Below the pieces are notes generated by a model. The model did no database searches. It was given only the letters and a program-made list of their open reading frames with translations, and was not told where the DNA came from. DNA of 64,000 bases from Budorcas taxicolor (taxonomy: Eukaryota; Chordata; Mammalia; Artiodactyla; Bovidae), in assembly GCF_023091745.1 (NCBI RefSeq), contig NC_068930.1, forward strand, positions 6,098,262-6,162,261, written 5' to 3'. Positions 34,481 to 47,620 of the stretch are shown in pieces (the stretch's first letter is position 1; each line of letters begins with the position of its first letter). The position numbers and the translations under genes are program-made.

Positions 34481-35075
34481 TTGGTAGCACAAGTCTGTAG
34501 TGGAAGTTTCTCTCAATCTGCAGTGTTTGCATTGGCAAGTACCACATTCCAGGGCCACCCCCACCCTAACCCACACTTTGTGGAGCTGGAAGCTATTTGA
34601 CTAAAAAGGGAACCTTTTTGCCGCCTACAATTGAGTTCTCTTTTCACTCACTGGTCTGCTATCCTGCCTTGAGTGCACATGCCTGATTTCTCAGCTCTTG
34701 AGAGAATTACAAGGACATCTTCCTTTGTAATTCTAGCTCAAGACTTCCGTACTTCTCACAAGAAGATAAATTTATCCTCCATGAAGAAGCAGTGAGGAAT
34801 CTGTTCATTAAGAGAAACAGAGTAAAAATGAATGAGGTAATGATACTAGGGAGATCCTGAAGAAAAACAAATTAAACAATTTGTTTTCTTAATTTGGCAA
34901 ATTAGAGAAAGGTTGGGGAAGAAGATAAAAGGCACATTTTGTAAACTCCTCCTGCCCCTGTGCCCAGTGAGATTCCTGGCTGACAAGGATTACTCACTGT
35001 TCAGCATAAACATAACCACTCAACCAGCAGCTTGGCTTTAACTGTTTTCATTTACGTAAATAATGCATTTTGCTT
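34481..35075. other. Unrecognised non-coding DNA
   Basis: No gene or familiar repeat seen. Confidence 0.5.
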
Positions 35076-38000
35076 TCAGTTCAGTTCGGTCGCTCGGCCA
35101 TGTCCAACTCTTTGCAACCCAATGAACCGCAGCAAGCCAGGCCTCCCTGTCCATCACCAACTCCCAGAGTCCACCCAAACTCATGTCCATTGAGTCAGTG
35201 ATGACATCCAACCATCTCATTCTCTGTTGTCCCCTTCTCCTCCTGCCCTCTACCTTTCCCAGCATCAGGGTCTTCTCAAATGAGTCAGCTCTCCACATCA
35301 AGTGGCCAAGGTTGGAGTTTCAGCTTCAACATCAGTCCTTCGAATGAACACCCAGGACTGATCTCATTTAGGATGGACTGGTTGGACCTCCTGGCAGTCC
35401 AAGGGACTCTCAAGAGTCTTCTCTAAAACCACAGTTCAAGAGTATCAATTCTTCAGTACTCAGCTTTCTTCACAGTCCAATTTTCACATCCATACATGAC
35501 CACTGGAAAAACCATAGCCTTGACTAGATGGACCTTTGTTCGCAAAGTAACATCTCTGCTTTTTAATATGCTGTCTAGGTTGGTCATAACTTTCCTTCCA
35601 AGGAGTAAGCGTCTTTTAATTTCATGGCTGCGGTTGACATCTGCAGTGATTTTGGAGCCCAGAAAAATAAAGACAGCCACTGTTTCTACTGTTTCCCCAT
35701 CCATTTGCCATGGAGTGATGGGACCGGATGCCATGGTCTTAGTTTGCTGAATGTTGAGCTTTAAGCCAACTTTCTTACTCTCTCCTTTCACTTTCATCAA
35801 GAGGCTCTTTAATTCCTCTTCACTTTCTCTCATAAGGGTGGTGTCATCTGCATATCTGAGGTTATTGATATTTCTCCTGGCAATCTTGACACCAGCTTGT
35901 GCTTCATCCAGCCCAGCATTTCTCATGATGTACTCTGCATATAAAATAAATAAGCAAGGTGACAATAGACAGCCTTGACGTACTCCTTTTCCTATTTGGA
36001 ACCGTCTGTTGTTTCATGTCCTGTTCTGACTGTTGCTTCCTGACCTGCATATAGGTTTCTCAAGAGGCAGGTCAGGTGGCCTTGTATTCCCATCTCTTTA
36101 ATTTTCCACAGTTTATTGTGATCCAGACAGTCAAAAGCTTTGGCATAGTCAATAAAGCAGAAATAGATATTTTTCTGGAATTCTCTTCCTTTTTTGATGA
36201 TCCAGCAGATGTTGACAATTTGATCTCTGGTTCTTCTGCCTTTGCTAAAACCAGATTAAGCATATGGAAGTTCACAGTTCACATATTGCTGAGGCCTGGC
36301 TTGGAGAATTTTGAGCATTAATTTACCAGTGTGAGATGAGTGCAATTGTGTGATGGTTTGAGCATTCTTTGGTGTTGCCTTTCTTTGGGATTGGAATGAA
36401 AACTTACTTTTTCCAGTCCTGTGACCACTGCTGAGTTTTCCAAATTTGCTGGCATATTGAGTGCAGTACTTTCACAGCATCATATTTTATGTTTTGAAAT
36501 AGCTCAGCTGGAATTCCATCACCTCCACTGGCTTTGTTCGTAGTGATGCTTCCTAAGGCCCACTTGACTTCACATTCCAGGATGTATGGCTCTAGGTGAG
36601 TGATCACACCATCATGATTATCTGGGTCATGAAGATCTTTTTTGTACAGTTCTTCTGTGTATTCTAGCCACCTCTTCTTAATATCTTCTGCTTCTGTTAG
36701 GTCCATACCATTTCTGTCCCTTATTGAGCCCATCTTTGCATGAAATATTCCCTTGATATCTGTAATTTTCTTGAAAAGATCTCTAGTCTTTCCCATTCTA
36801 TTGTTTTCCTCTATTTCTTTGCACTGATCACTGAAGAAGGCTCTCTTATCTTTCCTTGCTATTCTTCAGAACTTTGCATTCAAATGGATATATCTTTCCT
36901 TTTCTCCTTTGCTTTTGCTTCTCTTCTTTTCACAGGTATTTTTAAGGCGTCCTGAGACAGCCATTTTGCTTTTCTGTATTTCTTTTTCTTGGTGATGGTT
37001 TTGATACCTACTCCTGTACAATGTCATGAGCCTCTGTCCATAGTTCATCAGGCACTCTGTCTATCAGATCTAATACCTTAAATCTATTTCTCACTTCCAC
37101 TTTAGAATCATAAGGGATTTGATTTAGGTCATACCAGATGGTCAACACTGAAATCAGATTGATTAGATTCTTTGCAGCCAAAGATGGAGAAGTTCTATAC
37201 AGTCAACAAAACAAGACCAGGAGCTGACTGTGGCTCAGATCATGAACTCCTTATTGCCAAATTCAGACTTAAATTGAAGAAAGTAGAAAAAACCACTAGA
37301 CCATTCAGCAATGACCTCAATCAAATCCCTTATGATTATACAGTGGAAGTGAGAAATAGATTTAAGGGACTAGATTTGATAGATAGAGTGCCTGATGAAC
37401 TATGGAATGAGATTCGTGACATTGTACAGGAGATAGGAATCAAGACCATCCCCATGAAAAAAAAATGCAAAAAAGCGACATGCTGTCTGAGGAGGCCTTA
37501 CAAATAGCTGTGAAAAGAAGAGAAGTAAAAAGCAAAGAAGAAAAGGAAAGATATAAGCATCTGAATGCAGAATTCCAAAGAATAGCAACAAGAGATAAGA
37601 AAGCCTTCCTCAGCGATCAATGCAAAGAAATAGAGGAAAACAACAGAATGGGAAAGACTAGAGACCTCTTCAAGAAAATTAGAGATACCAAGGGAACATT
37701 TCATGCAAAGATGGGCTCAATAAAGGACAGAAATGGTATGGATCTCACAGAAGCAGAAGATATTAAGAAGAGGTGGCAGGAATACACAGAAGAACTGTAC
37801 AAAAAAGATCTTCATAACCAAGATAATCACGATGGTGTGATCGCTCACCTAGAGCCGGATCCTGGAATGTGAAGTCAAGTGGGCCTTAGAAAGCATCACT
37901 ACGAACAAAGCTAGTGGAGGTGATGGAATTCCAGTTGAGCTATACAAATCCTCAAAGATGATGCTGTGAAAGTGCTGCACTCAATATGCCAGCAAATTTG

Positions 38001-39520
38001 GAAAACTCAGCAGTGGCTGCAGGACTGGAAAAAGTCAGTTTTCATTCCAATCCCAAAGAAAGGCAATGCCAAAGAATGGTCAAACTACTGCACAACTGCA
38101 CTCATCTCACTTGTTAGTGAAGTAATGCTCAAAATTCTCCAAGCCAGGCTTCAGCAATACATGAACCGTGAACTTCCAGATGTTCAAGGTGGTTTTAGAA
38201 AAGGCAGAGGAACCAGAGGTCAAATTGCCAACATCTGCTGGATCATCAAAAAAGCAAGAGAGTTCTACAAAAATATCTATTTCTGCTTCACTGACTACGT
38301 CAAAGCTTTTGACTGTGTGGATCACAATAAACTGTGGAAAATTCTTCAAGAGATGGGAATACCAGACCACCTGACCTGCCTTCTGAGAAATCAGTATGCA
38401 GATAAAGAAGCAACAGTTAGAAGTGGACATGGAACAACAGCCCTGTTCCAAATTGGGAAAGGAGTACATCAAGGCTGTATGTTGTCATCCTGCTTATTTA
38501 AGTTCTATGCAGAGTACATCTTAAGAAATGCTGGATTGGATGAAGCACAAACTGGAATCAAGATTGCCGGGAGAAATATCAGTCACCTCAGATATGCAGA
38601 TGATACCACCCTTATGGCAGAAAGATTAACTAAAAAGCCTCTTGATGAAAGTGAAAGAGGAGAGTGAAAAAGTTGGCTTACAGCTCAACATTCAGAAAAC
38701 TAAGATCATGGCATCCAGTCTCATCACTTCATGGGAAATAGATGGGGAAACAGTGGAAACAGTGTCAGATTTTATTTGGGGGGCTCCAAAATCACTGCAG
38801 ATGGTGACTGCAGCCATGAAATTAAAAGACGCTTACTCCTTAGAAGGAAAGTTATGACCAACCTAGACAGCATATTCAAAAGCAGAGACATTACTTTGCC
38901 AACAAAGGTCCGTCTAGTCAAGGCTATGGTTTTTCCAGTGGTCGTGTATGGATGTGAGAGTTGAACTGTGAAGAAAACTGTGGTGTTAGAGAAGACTCTT
39001 GAGAGTCCCTTGGACTGCAAGGAGATCCAACCAGTCCATTCTGAAGGAGATCAGCCCTGGGATTTCTTTGGAAGGAATGATGCTAAAGCAATCTCCAGTA
39101 CTTTGGCCACCTCATGCAAAGAGTTGACTCATTTGAAGACTCTGATGCTAGGAGTGATTGGGGGCAGGAGGAGAAGGGGACAACAGAGGATGAGATGGCT
39201 GGATGGCACCACTGACTCGATGGACGTGAATCTGAGTGAACTCCAGGAGGTGGTGATGGACAGGGAGGCCTGGCTTGCTGTGATTCATGGGGTCGCAAAG
39301 AGTCGGACAGGACTGAGTGACTGAACTGAACTGAACCGAATGGTCTAGTGGTTTTCCCCAGTTTCTTCAATTTAAGTCTGAATTTGGCAATAAGGAGTTC
39401 ATGAACTGAGCCACAGTCAGGTCCCAGTCTTGTTTTTGCTCACTGTATAGAGCTTCTCCATCTTTGGTTGCAAAAAATATAATCTGATTTCGGTCTTGGC
39501 CATCTGGTGATGTTTATGTG
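35076..39520 (-). mobile_element. BovB LINE (outer, antisense), split by a second BovB
   Basis: Two antisense pieces, 35076-37135 and 39337-39520, join into one continuous BovB when the intervening copy is removed: the left piece ends at 'tttaggtcatacc' and the right resumes at 'gaatggtctagtgg', adjacent in the uninterrupted copy at 13200-13235. The minus-strand frame 35453-35965 holds the palm with RYADDTTLM. Frames 36404-36796 and 36072-36275 hold upstream parts. Several shifts break the gene, so the protein is not made intact. Confidence 0.88.
37136..39336 (+). mobile_element. BovB LINE (inner, sense)
   Basis: A sense copy runs from the end of the endonuclease region ('agatggtcaacactgaaatc') to 'gaactgaactgaac'. 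Frames 37172-37507, 37465-37872, 37966-38667 and 38642-38964 carry successive parts of one reading frame; YADD is intact in 37966-38667 (HLRYADDTTLMAER). Stops and shifts near 37505, 37860, 38625 and 38960 inactivate it. It sits inside the outer antisense copy with at most 3 bp (acc) as target duplication. Confidence 0.9.
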
Positions 39521-39596
39521 TTTTTCTTTGATTTTCATAAATTTTTGAAATATTTGAGAAATCAATTTTTCTTTGATTTCCATAAATTTTGGAAAT
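39521..39596. repeat. Local direct duplication, 31 bp
   Basis: A unit beginning tttttctttgattt occurs at 39521-39551 and again at 39566-39596 with two mismatches. It abuts the end of the outer BovB. Confidence 0.85.
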
Positions 39597-40050
39597 CACC
39601 AAAGCAGAAAAGGTGACCCTGAATTAATCATATGTAATAAATATAACCATGTTAAAATAATTTTCAAATAATATGTGAAATTTTGCATTTTTTAAAGTCC
39701 TAAAATTTTTCCATCATTGATTTCTCAAATCTGCACTCAGATTTTTACATCAAGGCAGCTATGGCATAGAAGGTTGCATATCTTGGTTTGTTTGGTTTGT
39801 AATTTCATCTAAGATTAAGGACTAAAACAATATGAGAAACATGTTTTAGGACAAAAAGGAGAATCACTTCTTCACTGATCTGTGCTAATGATAGTGGTGC
39901 TTATTTGAATCACTAAAGTAAAAAGAAGTACATGTGCACAATGCAGGTGAAGCCTGTGGTTCCAGTTAATAAACGTATAAATCAGACTCAGAGAGAATTA
40001 GAAGACCCTGCAGGCCTCAGGTCTTAGGAGAAAGGAAAGGCAGTCCATGT
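39597..40050. other. Unrecognised AT-rich DNA
   Basis: No gene or familiar repeat seen. Confidence 0.5.
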
Positions 40051-40133
40051 GTGTGAATGCTTAGTAGCCCATAAAGACCCTAAGGACTGTAGCCCATCAG
40101 ATTCCATGAGATTCTCCAGGCAAAAATACTGGA
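40051..40133 (-). mobile_element. Partial Bov-tA SINE
   Basis: Antisense fragment ('gaatgcttagtagccca' to 'ggcaaaaatactgg'); the rest of the SINE is missing. An (aaag)n run separates it from the next SINE. Confidence 0.75.
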
Positions 40134-40147
40134 AAGAAAGAAAGAAA

Positions 40148-40360
40148 GTGAAGTCAATCGGTCGTATCCAACTCTTTGCAACCCCATGGACTGTAGTCCA
40201 CCCAGCTCCTACATCCATGAGATTTTCCAGGCAAGAGTACTGGAGTGGGTTTCCATTCCCTTCTCCAGGAGATCTTCCCAACCCAGGGATTGAACCAGCA
40301 TGTCCTGTGTCTCCTTGCATGACAGGTGGATTCTTTACATTGAGCCACCTGGAAAACCAA
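40148..40360 (-). mobile_element. Bov-tA SINE
   Basis: Antisense SINE from 'gtgaagtcaatcggtcg' to 'acattgagccacctgg'. Lies directly beside a truncated SINE in the same orientation. Confidence 0.9.
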
Positions 40361-41241
40361 AGCAGTGCATACAAACCTATAATTAGTTCTATTCTCATAG
40401 CTTAGTCTCTATTTTTAAATACTTTGGGTAGCACAAATATTTTTAGTCTTATGTTTAGATAAGTTACAAGCTAAAATAAAGTAATTTGACATTAAATAAA
40501 GAATTTGACATTAAAAGAATAGAACAATTTCTTCCCAAATAAAAGAGCTTTTACTCCATTCTAATTTTTAGAAGAGAAGCTTTCTTCCTCTTAAATCCTT
40601 GTAAAATCATCTCTCTAGAGCTCAGGTCAAGTTAACACCAATGATCATGGGCATTATTGGCAAAAATCATTGGAGTACATTCTGTGCCAGGTAATAGGAA
40701 AGAATTAACACAGATAAATCCCTGCACTTGTAAAACCTCACAAAATTCATTCCCTCCTAGTCCTCTTGCTGGACCACAAGCCAGTCAAATTAGTGAGGTG
40801 CAGATGCTACATTTTCAGCAGTTCAAATTGCCAAATCTTTCAGAAATTCGGGAGTGGAAGAGCCTGGAATATATAGTGTTTATGGAGGAGGTTTGACTGA
40901 AGCAAGTGAACAGGAGCATGCCATCCCAGAAGGGCATGATAGTCTAGAAAAATGGGTGGAAATCAAGAAGGGGAAGTTGCCTGAGCCCTGTCTTGGGACT
41001 TTGGCATGTGGGGATTTTATCCCACCTATCAGGTTCCCAAGACAATGAATGGAACAACTTGACTCAGATAATACTTCAGAAAAGACTAAACAGTCTTTTA
41101 AAATTCAGGTTTATACAATTTCTAGTAACGAGTTTTAAAGGAACTTGTCAGTGTGGTGGATTGTGTGGTGTGGTTTCGTACATTTGCTTATCTTCCCTAG
41201 GAACTGCTGTGAACAAGCCATGGTGGGAAGCTGAACAGCCT
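40361..41241. other. Unrecognised non-coding DNA
   Basis: Short open frames at 40657-41048 show no domain. No familiar repeat seen. Confidence 0.5.
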
Positions 41242-41253
41242 AGAATGCACTTA

Positions 41254-41581
41254 GTGCTGTGCTTAGTCACTCAGTCATGTCCAACTCTTTGCAACCCCAA
41301 GGACTGCAGCCTACCAGGTTCCTCTGTCCACGGGGGTTTTCCAGGCAAGAATACTGGAGTGAATTGCCATGCTCTGCTCCAGGGGATCTTCCTAACCCAG
41401 GGATTGAACCCAGGTCTCCCTCATTGTGGGCGGATTCTTTACCATATGAGCCTCGAGGGAAGCCCAGGAACTGGAGTGGGCAGCCTATCCCTCCTCCAGG
41501 GGATCTTGCCAACCCAGGAATCAAACTGGGGTTTTCTGCATTGCAGCAGATTCTGTAACAGCTGAGCTACCAGGGAAGCCC
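41254..41581 (-). mobile_element. Long Bov-tA-type SINE (about 328 bp)
   Basis: Antisense SINE with an additional repeated unit: the reversed segment 'ggatcttcctaacccaggg' occurs again as 'ggatcttgccaacccaggaa', each followed by a reversed tRNA-like head. It is flanked by agaatgcactta (41242-41253) and agaatgcattta (41582-41593). The copy at 56032-56357 has the same structure. Confidence 0.92.
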
Positions 41582-41821
41582 AGAATGCATTTAAGGCCAA
41601 TCCTTGTCCAACCTTCTGCTTGAAATCAGCAAACAACCCCACGGAAGGCAAACAATGTAGGTTTATTGTAATGCCTTTAAATGAATCTGAGGACTAAAGT
41701 TTGGAGACTTTTCAGTGGGGTTAACCTGAGACGTACTAGGCTGGCATTTTCTACTCACCCCTGAGAATGTCTTTACCTCAATTTTCCCCAAAGTTCATTG
41801 TTGGTGTCTAGTCACTGCTTG

Positions 41822-43496
41822 CTAGAGATACCAAGGGAACATTTCATGCAAAGATGGGCACAATAAAGGTCAGAAATGGTATAAACCTAATAGAAGGAGA
41901 AGGTATTAAGAAAAGGTAGCAAGAATACATGGAAGAGCTATACAAAAAAGATCTTAATGACCCAGATAACCACAATGGTGTGTTCACTCCCCTAGAGTCA
42001 GACATCTTGGAATGCAAAGTCAAGTGGGCCTTAGAAAGCATCATTATGAACAAAAAGAGTGGAAGTGATGGAATTCCAGTTCAGTTATTTCAAATCCTCA
42101 AAGATGATGCTGTGAAAGTGCTGCACTCAACATGCCAGCAAATTTGGAAAACTCAGCTGTGGCTACAGGACTGGAAAAGGTCAGTTTTCATTCCAATCTC
42201 AAAGAAAGGCAATGCCAAAGAATGTTCAATCTACTACACAAATGCACTCATCTCACACACTGGCAAAGTAATGCTCAAAATTCTCCAAGCCAGTCTTCAA
42301 CAGTACATGAACTGTGAACTTCCTGATGTTCAAGCTGGTTTTAGAAAAGGCAAAGGAACCAGAGATCAAATTGCCAACATCCACTGGATCATAGAAAAAG
42401 CAAGAGAGTTCCAGAAAAACATCGACTTCTGCTTTATTGACTATGCCACAGCCTTTTTGTGGATCACAACAAACTGTGGAAAATTCTTAAAGCAATGGGA
42501 ATACCAGACCACCTCACCAATCTCTTGAGAAATCTGTATGCAGGTCAGGAAGCAACAGTTAGAACCAGACATGGAACAACAAACTGGTTCCAAATTGGGA
42601 AAGGAGTATGTCAAGGCTGTATATTGTCACCCTGCCTACTTAACTTACATGCAGAGTACATCATGCAAAATGCTGGGCTGGATGAAGCACAGCTAGAATC
42701 AAGATTTCCAGGAGAAATATAGTAACCTCGAATATTCAGATGACACCACCCTTTGGCAGAAGGCAAAGAACTGAAAAGCCTCTTGATAAAAGTGAAAGAG
42801 GAGAGTGAATAAGCTGGCTTAAAACTCAGCTTTCAAAAAACCAAGATCATGGCATCTGGTCCCATCACTTCATGGCAAATAGATGGGGAAACAAATGGTA
42901 ACAGTGAGAGAGTTCATTTTGGGAGGCTCCAAAATCACTGTAGATGGTGACTGTAGCCATGAAATTAAAAGACACTTGCTCCTTAGAAGAAAAGCTATCA
43001 CCAACCTAGACAGCATATTAAAAAGCAAAGCCATTACTTTGATGACAAAGGTCTATCTAGTTAAAGCTATGGCTTTTCCAGTAGTCATATATGGATGTGC
43101 GAGTTGGACCATAAAGAAAGCTGAGGGCCAAAAAATTGATGCTTTAGAACTGTGGTGTTGGAGAAGACTCTAGAGAGTCCCTTGGACTGCAAGAATATCC
43201 AAGAAGCCCATCCTAAAGGAAATCAGTACTGAATATTCATTGGAAGGACTGATGCTGAAGCTCCAATACTTTGGCTACCTGATGAGAAGACCTGACTCAT
43301 TAGAAAAGACCCTGATGTTGGGAAAGATTGAAGGCAGGAGGAGAAAGGAACAACAGAGGATGAGATGGTTGGATGGCATAACTGACTCGATGCACATGAG
43401 TTTGAGCAAGCTCTGGGATGGACAGGGAGACCTGGCATACTGCAGTCCATGGGGTCACAAACACTCGTACACGACTTAGTGAGTGAACTGAACTGA
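41822..43496 (+). mobile_element. BovB LINE, 5'-truncated
   Basis: Sense copy starting at 'agagataccaagggaacattt' and ending in the ctgaa repeat. A 12-bp target duplication, agtcactgcttg, lies at 41810-41821 and 43497-43508. Frames 41929-42528, 42459-42722 and 42883-43173 carry pieces of the reverse transcriptase. The YADD region is scrambled (SNLEYSDDTTL-like in a broken frame), so it is inactive. Confidence 0.92.
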
Positions 43497-43508
43497 AGTC
43501 ACTGCTTG

Positions 43509-44690
43509 TCATACACAATATTTATCCTAGTGACTCTAAGGAGAAATCCTTCAACTATGCATAATTTTGCACAGTCATTTTACTGGCATTAGTAGAGTGA
43601 ATATTCCTAGCTTAGGTACATTTAAGCACTAGTTGCAATAACTAATCCAAAAGACCTTTATAAATTTGACTTGAAGAAAAGCAAACAGCAGGTTTACAAT
43701 GGTTCACCTTACAGGTGCTGATGACACTTGTGTGGGGTTTCATTAGCAACTCTCAGTGCATATTTGGATTGCTTCTCAAATGTGGACACACTGGAAAGGT
43801 CCCAGACACTTGTGCCTAGAATGAATACTTTGCTGTATTCTACAAATCCAAGGAGACTCTATTGACTTCCAGCTTCCAGCAAGATATAAACACAATTTAA
43901 ATACATATTTTCTTGTACAGGTTGTTGTGATTATTGGGATACAATATCATTGAATACCAATTGGTATTAAGCTAACATCCAAATAGCCAACAATTTTTGG
44001 TTATTTCCTATGTGTTTACTCTGTGCGAGATGGCTTTATACACGACTGGAAATATTATTCTCATTTTATCAGAGAAGAATCTTAGGCTTGAAGTATTCTC
44101 AGAACTACACAGCTAGCAATTTGCTTTGAAAATTTCTTTGGAAAGGAAAGGACATAATAAAAAGAATTGGCTTAAAAAAAAAAAAACTGTTTAAGAAACT
44201 GTTATTTACCAGCTATCCCTTCTCCCTGTGTATATACATACAATTCACACAACAAGATAAGCTCAGCAGAAGCCCACCAGCTTATCTTCTCAGAAGAAGA
44301 ATATTGGGTGTCACTTGACTAAGAACTCCTGAAACAGTTGAGCAGGTGAATGGAGCACACTTCTAAAGATAGGGACATTAAGTGACTGTTTATACACTGA
44401 ATTTTGAGATTTTCAGCCTGTTCTCTACAGAAATCTGTAGGACGGCTTAATAATTCCAGGCAGGAGACAGAAAACTTCTGCAGGGATTCTGAAAACCTAC
44501 AAACAATGAGATTTGGGGCTCCCCAGTGAAGCTGTCCATCTTATTCACACTAAGTAAAGCCCACAATCCATGCATGAATATCCCAAACATTATCTTGGTG
44601 TTACATCTTAAATATGAGCAGACAGCAAGAATGAATAGGTATCTGACTACCTATATCTGTAAATATATGACTTCTTACATCAAAGATAAA
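43509..44690. other. Mostly unrecognised DNA with an old MIR
   Basis: The segment 43995-44125 ('tttactctgtgcgagatgg', 'attattctcattttatcag', 'actacacagctagcaattt') follows the antisense MIR pattern. An A-run lies at 44174-44186. Nothing else recognised. Confidence 0.55.
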
Positions 44691-45068
44691 CGTGCAAACC
44701 TTCCAATAGGGAAAAATCCTACTTGAAGAAAAGAGAAACCACACAGGGGAATAAAACACCAGTAATAACAAAAAACTAGTATTACTAGAATCATTGGACT
44801 ATTAGAAATAAAAGGGAAGATGCTGCATCCACGAAACAAGAACAAGATGCTGATTTTTTTAAAGGCACAAATCCTTGTAATTCTTGTAAATTAAAATTAA
44901 AAATTCAGAAAACTCAAAAAATGTGTTAGAAAATAAGATAAGGAAATATCCCTGAATGTAGAACAAAAAGCCATATATATGGATAATAGGAGAGAAAAAA
45001 TAAGAAAATTATAGGATCAATTCAGGAGGACCAATGATCAAGTAAAAGGAGTTTCAGAAAGCAACAAG

Positions 45069-47620
45069 GGTGGGGGCGGCCCCAAGATGGCAGAAGAATT
45101 GGAGGGAGACTAGTTTATCACCCACAAATTTATCAAAAGATCATTTGAATATGGAGCAACTTCCACAAAAAAACTTCTTAACGCTAGCAGAGGACACCAG
45201 ACACCAAGAAAGGAAATGCAATCTCTTCAAAAGGAGGTAGGACAAAATATAAAAGATGAAAATAGAGAAAGGATTTAGGGAAGGAAACTCGTCCTAGGAA
45301 AGGAGTCATGAAGGAGAAGCTGCCACACAATAGGAAACCCTCTCACAGATGTGTCAGTGGGGAGCTTTGAAATCTCAGAGGGCACCATAACTAGGAAAAA
45401 AAAAAAAACCCACAGAATATGCATCTAACTGCAACTGCTAGTGGAGGAGCAGCTCAGATGCTTGCAATGGCCAGAAGCAAGCGGGAGCTGGGCAGGGAGG
45501 CATGGGCTGCATCATCGGTCCTTAGAGTAAAGACCAGGCTTGAATGCCCTGAGAACAATATGAGGGGGCCAAATGTGTCATAGCCAAACTGTGGTATCAC
45601 CAGAAGGACCAAAAAAAAGAAAAAAGAAAAAAGGACCTTTCCCTTGAAAGGCTCTAATGCTACATGGTGACCCCTGGAGTGCTCACAGATCAAAGGATTG
45701 TGCCTTAGTGAATACCAAAGGAGAGCAAGCCCACTGCCATTTAGGGCCCTCCTTCCCTGGAGGCAGAGGCAGGTGTGCAACAATCAGTCTGAAAGCAAGG
45801 GGTCGCTGCAATCTTGGCCCCAAAGACCACATTTTCCACCAAACTGTGATCAGGCTGCCAGTTGCTAACCACATCTTCCTGGGATCCTGGATGGCTCACA
45901 TCCACCAGGAGTGTCACAGCTTGAGATCAGCTCCCCAGAGGAGACACACAGCACACCTGGGACTGTGCCCTTGTGGTGCATCCAGGAAACAGAGTAGCCA
46001 GGACTGGGGAGGTGCATAAGACACACGGCCCACCTGGGACATTGTTCTTGCCAAGTACCTGGTCACCTGAGCATGTTGAACCCAGGAAGGGCACAAAACA
46101 CACAGCCCACCGGGCTCTATGCCTTTGCAGAGTATTCGAGAACCTGAGTGGCTGAGAGACCTTGGAAGTGCATGAGACACAGGGTCCACTTGGGACAGTG
46201 TACTTGGAAAACACCCTGGAGCAGTGTGGACCTAGGAAGTACAAGCTGCCTTGGGCTGAGGCAAACCCAGTGTGGTCCATCCACTGTGAGCATTCACCAC
46301 ATGTGACAGCAGTATTTGCTTGCAGTGTCCCTCCTTTTCCAGAGCACAACAGAACAAGTAAGCCTGAACAAGTGAGCCTGAATAAGTGGCCACCTTCGCC
46401 CCCTCATGTCAGGGTGGAGATTAGACACTGGAGACTTGCAAACAGAGGAAATCAAAATAAACAAAGTAGGGGCAACTGCCCTCAGAGTGACAGGTGAAAC
46501 AGATTAAAACGCTGCAGTTAATCCTGAGACTGCATATTTGAGAGGCAACTATAGACCTTGAGAACAAGCACAAGCCTGAACAAGGGACTATCTGACACTG
46601 AAGTGACCCCACATGCCCACAGCAGCTCCAGAGAAATTTCTAGATATATTTTTACTATTATCACTTTTTTAATTTTTTAAACAAATTTACTTCTAACTCC
46701 CTTAACTTTCATTTTTATATCGATTACTTTTCTTTAAAAAACCATTTTTTAAAACCAAATTCCATATATATTTCTTTTAATTTTTGTGATTTACTTTGTG
46801 TTGTATTTTTTTATACTGTGTTGTATTTTTTTATACTGTGTTTTTGAGAGTCTAAACTCTATTCTAGGTGTTTTCTTATTGCTTTTCGATATTTGCTATC
46901 ACCTTTTGACCTTTAAGAACTGAATCTTCACAATCCATTTTCACTTTGGGATTTGATTAATGGCTTGATTGCTTTCTTCCTTTTTGACTCTACCTTTTCT
47001 CCTCCTGTCACCTCTCTCTCTCTCTCCTCCTTCTTCTGTTCTCTATATAACTCTGTGAATTTCTCTGTGTTCCTGACTGTGGAGAGTTGTTTCCCCACTA
47101 ACCTAGGGGTTTTATCTTCTGCTCTGTATAGATGGAGAAGTCTTGAGGCTACTGTAAGAGGAGTACCAAAACCCAGAGGCAGGAGGCACAAGTCCAGAAC
47201 CCTAGAACTTCGGAGAACTCCTGACTGTAGGGAATATTAACAGACAAGAGCCCACTCAAAAGTCTTCTTACCTACAATGAAACCAAGCTCCATCCAAGAG
47301 CCATCAAGTCCTAGTGCAAGACATACCATGCTAATTCTCCAGCAAAACAGAAACACAACTCTGAACACTAAAAGAAAGGCTGCCCAAAGCCATACCAAAC
47401 CCATAGACACCCAAAAACTCACTACTGGACACTTCATTGCACTCCAGAGAGAAGAGATCCAGCTCCAACCTCCAGAACATAGACACAAGTTTCCCCAACC
47501 AGTAAACCTTGAAAAGCCACTGGTCCAACCCCACCCACGTGGAGCAGACACCACAATTAAGAGGAATCACAACCTTGCAACAAGCTAAACAAAAGTAAAA
47601 GACAGAGAAATAGCCAGCAG
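45069..47620 (+). promoter_or_regulatory. L1-BT 5' UTR with internal promoter region
   Basis: In mammals the L1 5' UTR holds an internal RNA polymerase II promoter. This one begins with a G/C-rich start and a YY1-like motif within 25 bp, the position seen in other L1 promoters. The region 45430-46420 is GC-richer than its surroundings. Whether it is active today cannot be told from sequence. Confidence 0.6.

Noticed and set aside
45657..46497. Several overlapping open frames on both strands (up to 140 codons) in GC-rich DNA
   Set aside because: They lie in the L1-BT 5' UTR, which is GC-rich and lacks stops by composition. The L1 ORFs are downstream.
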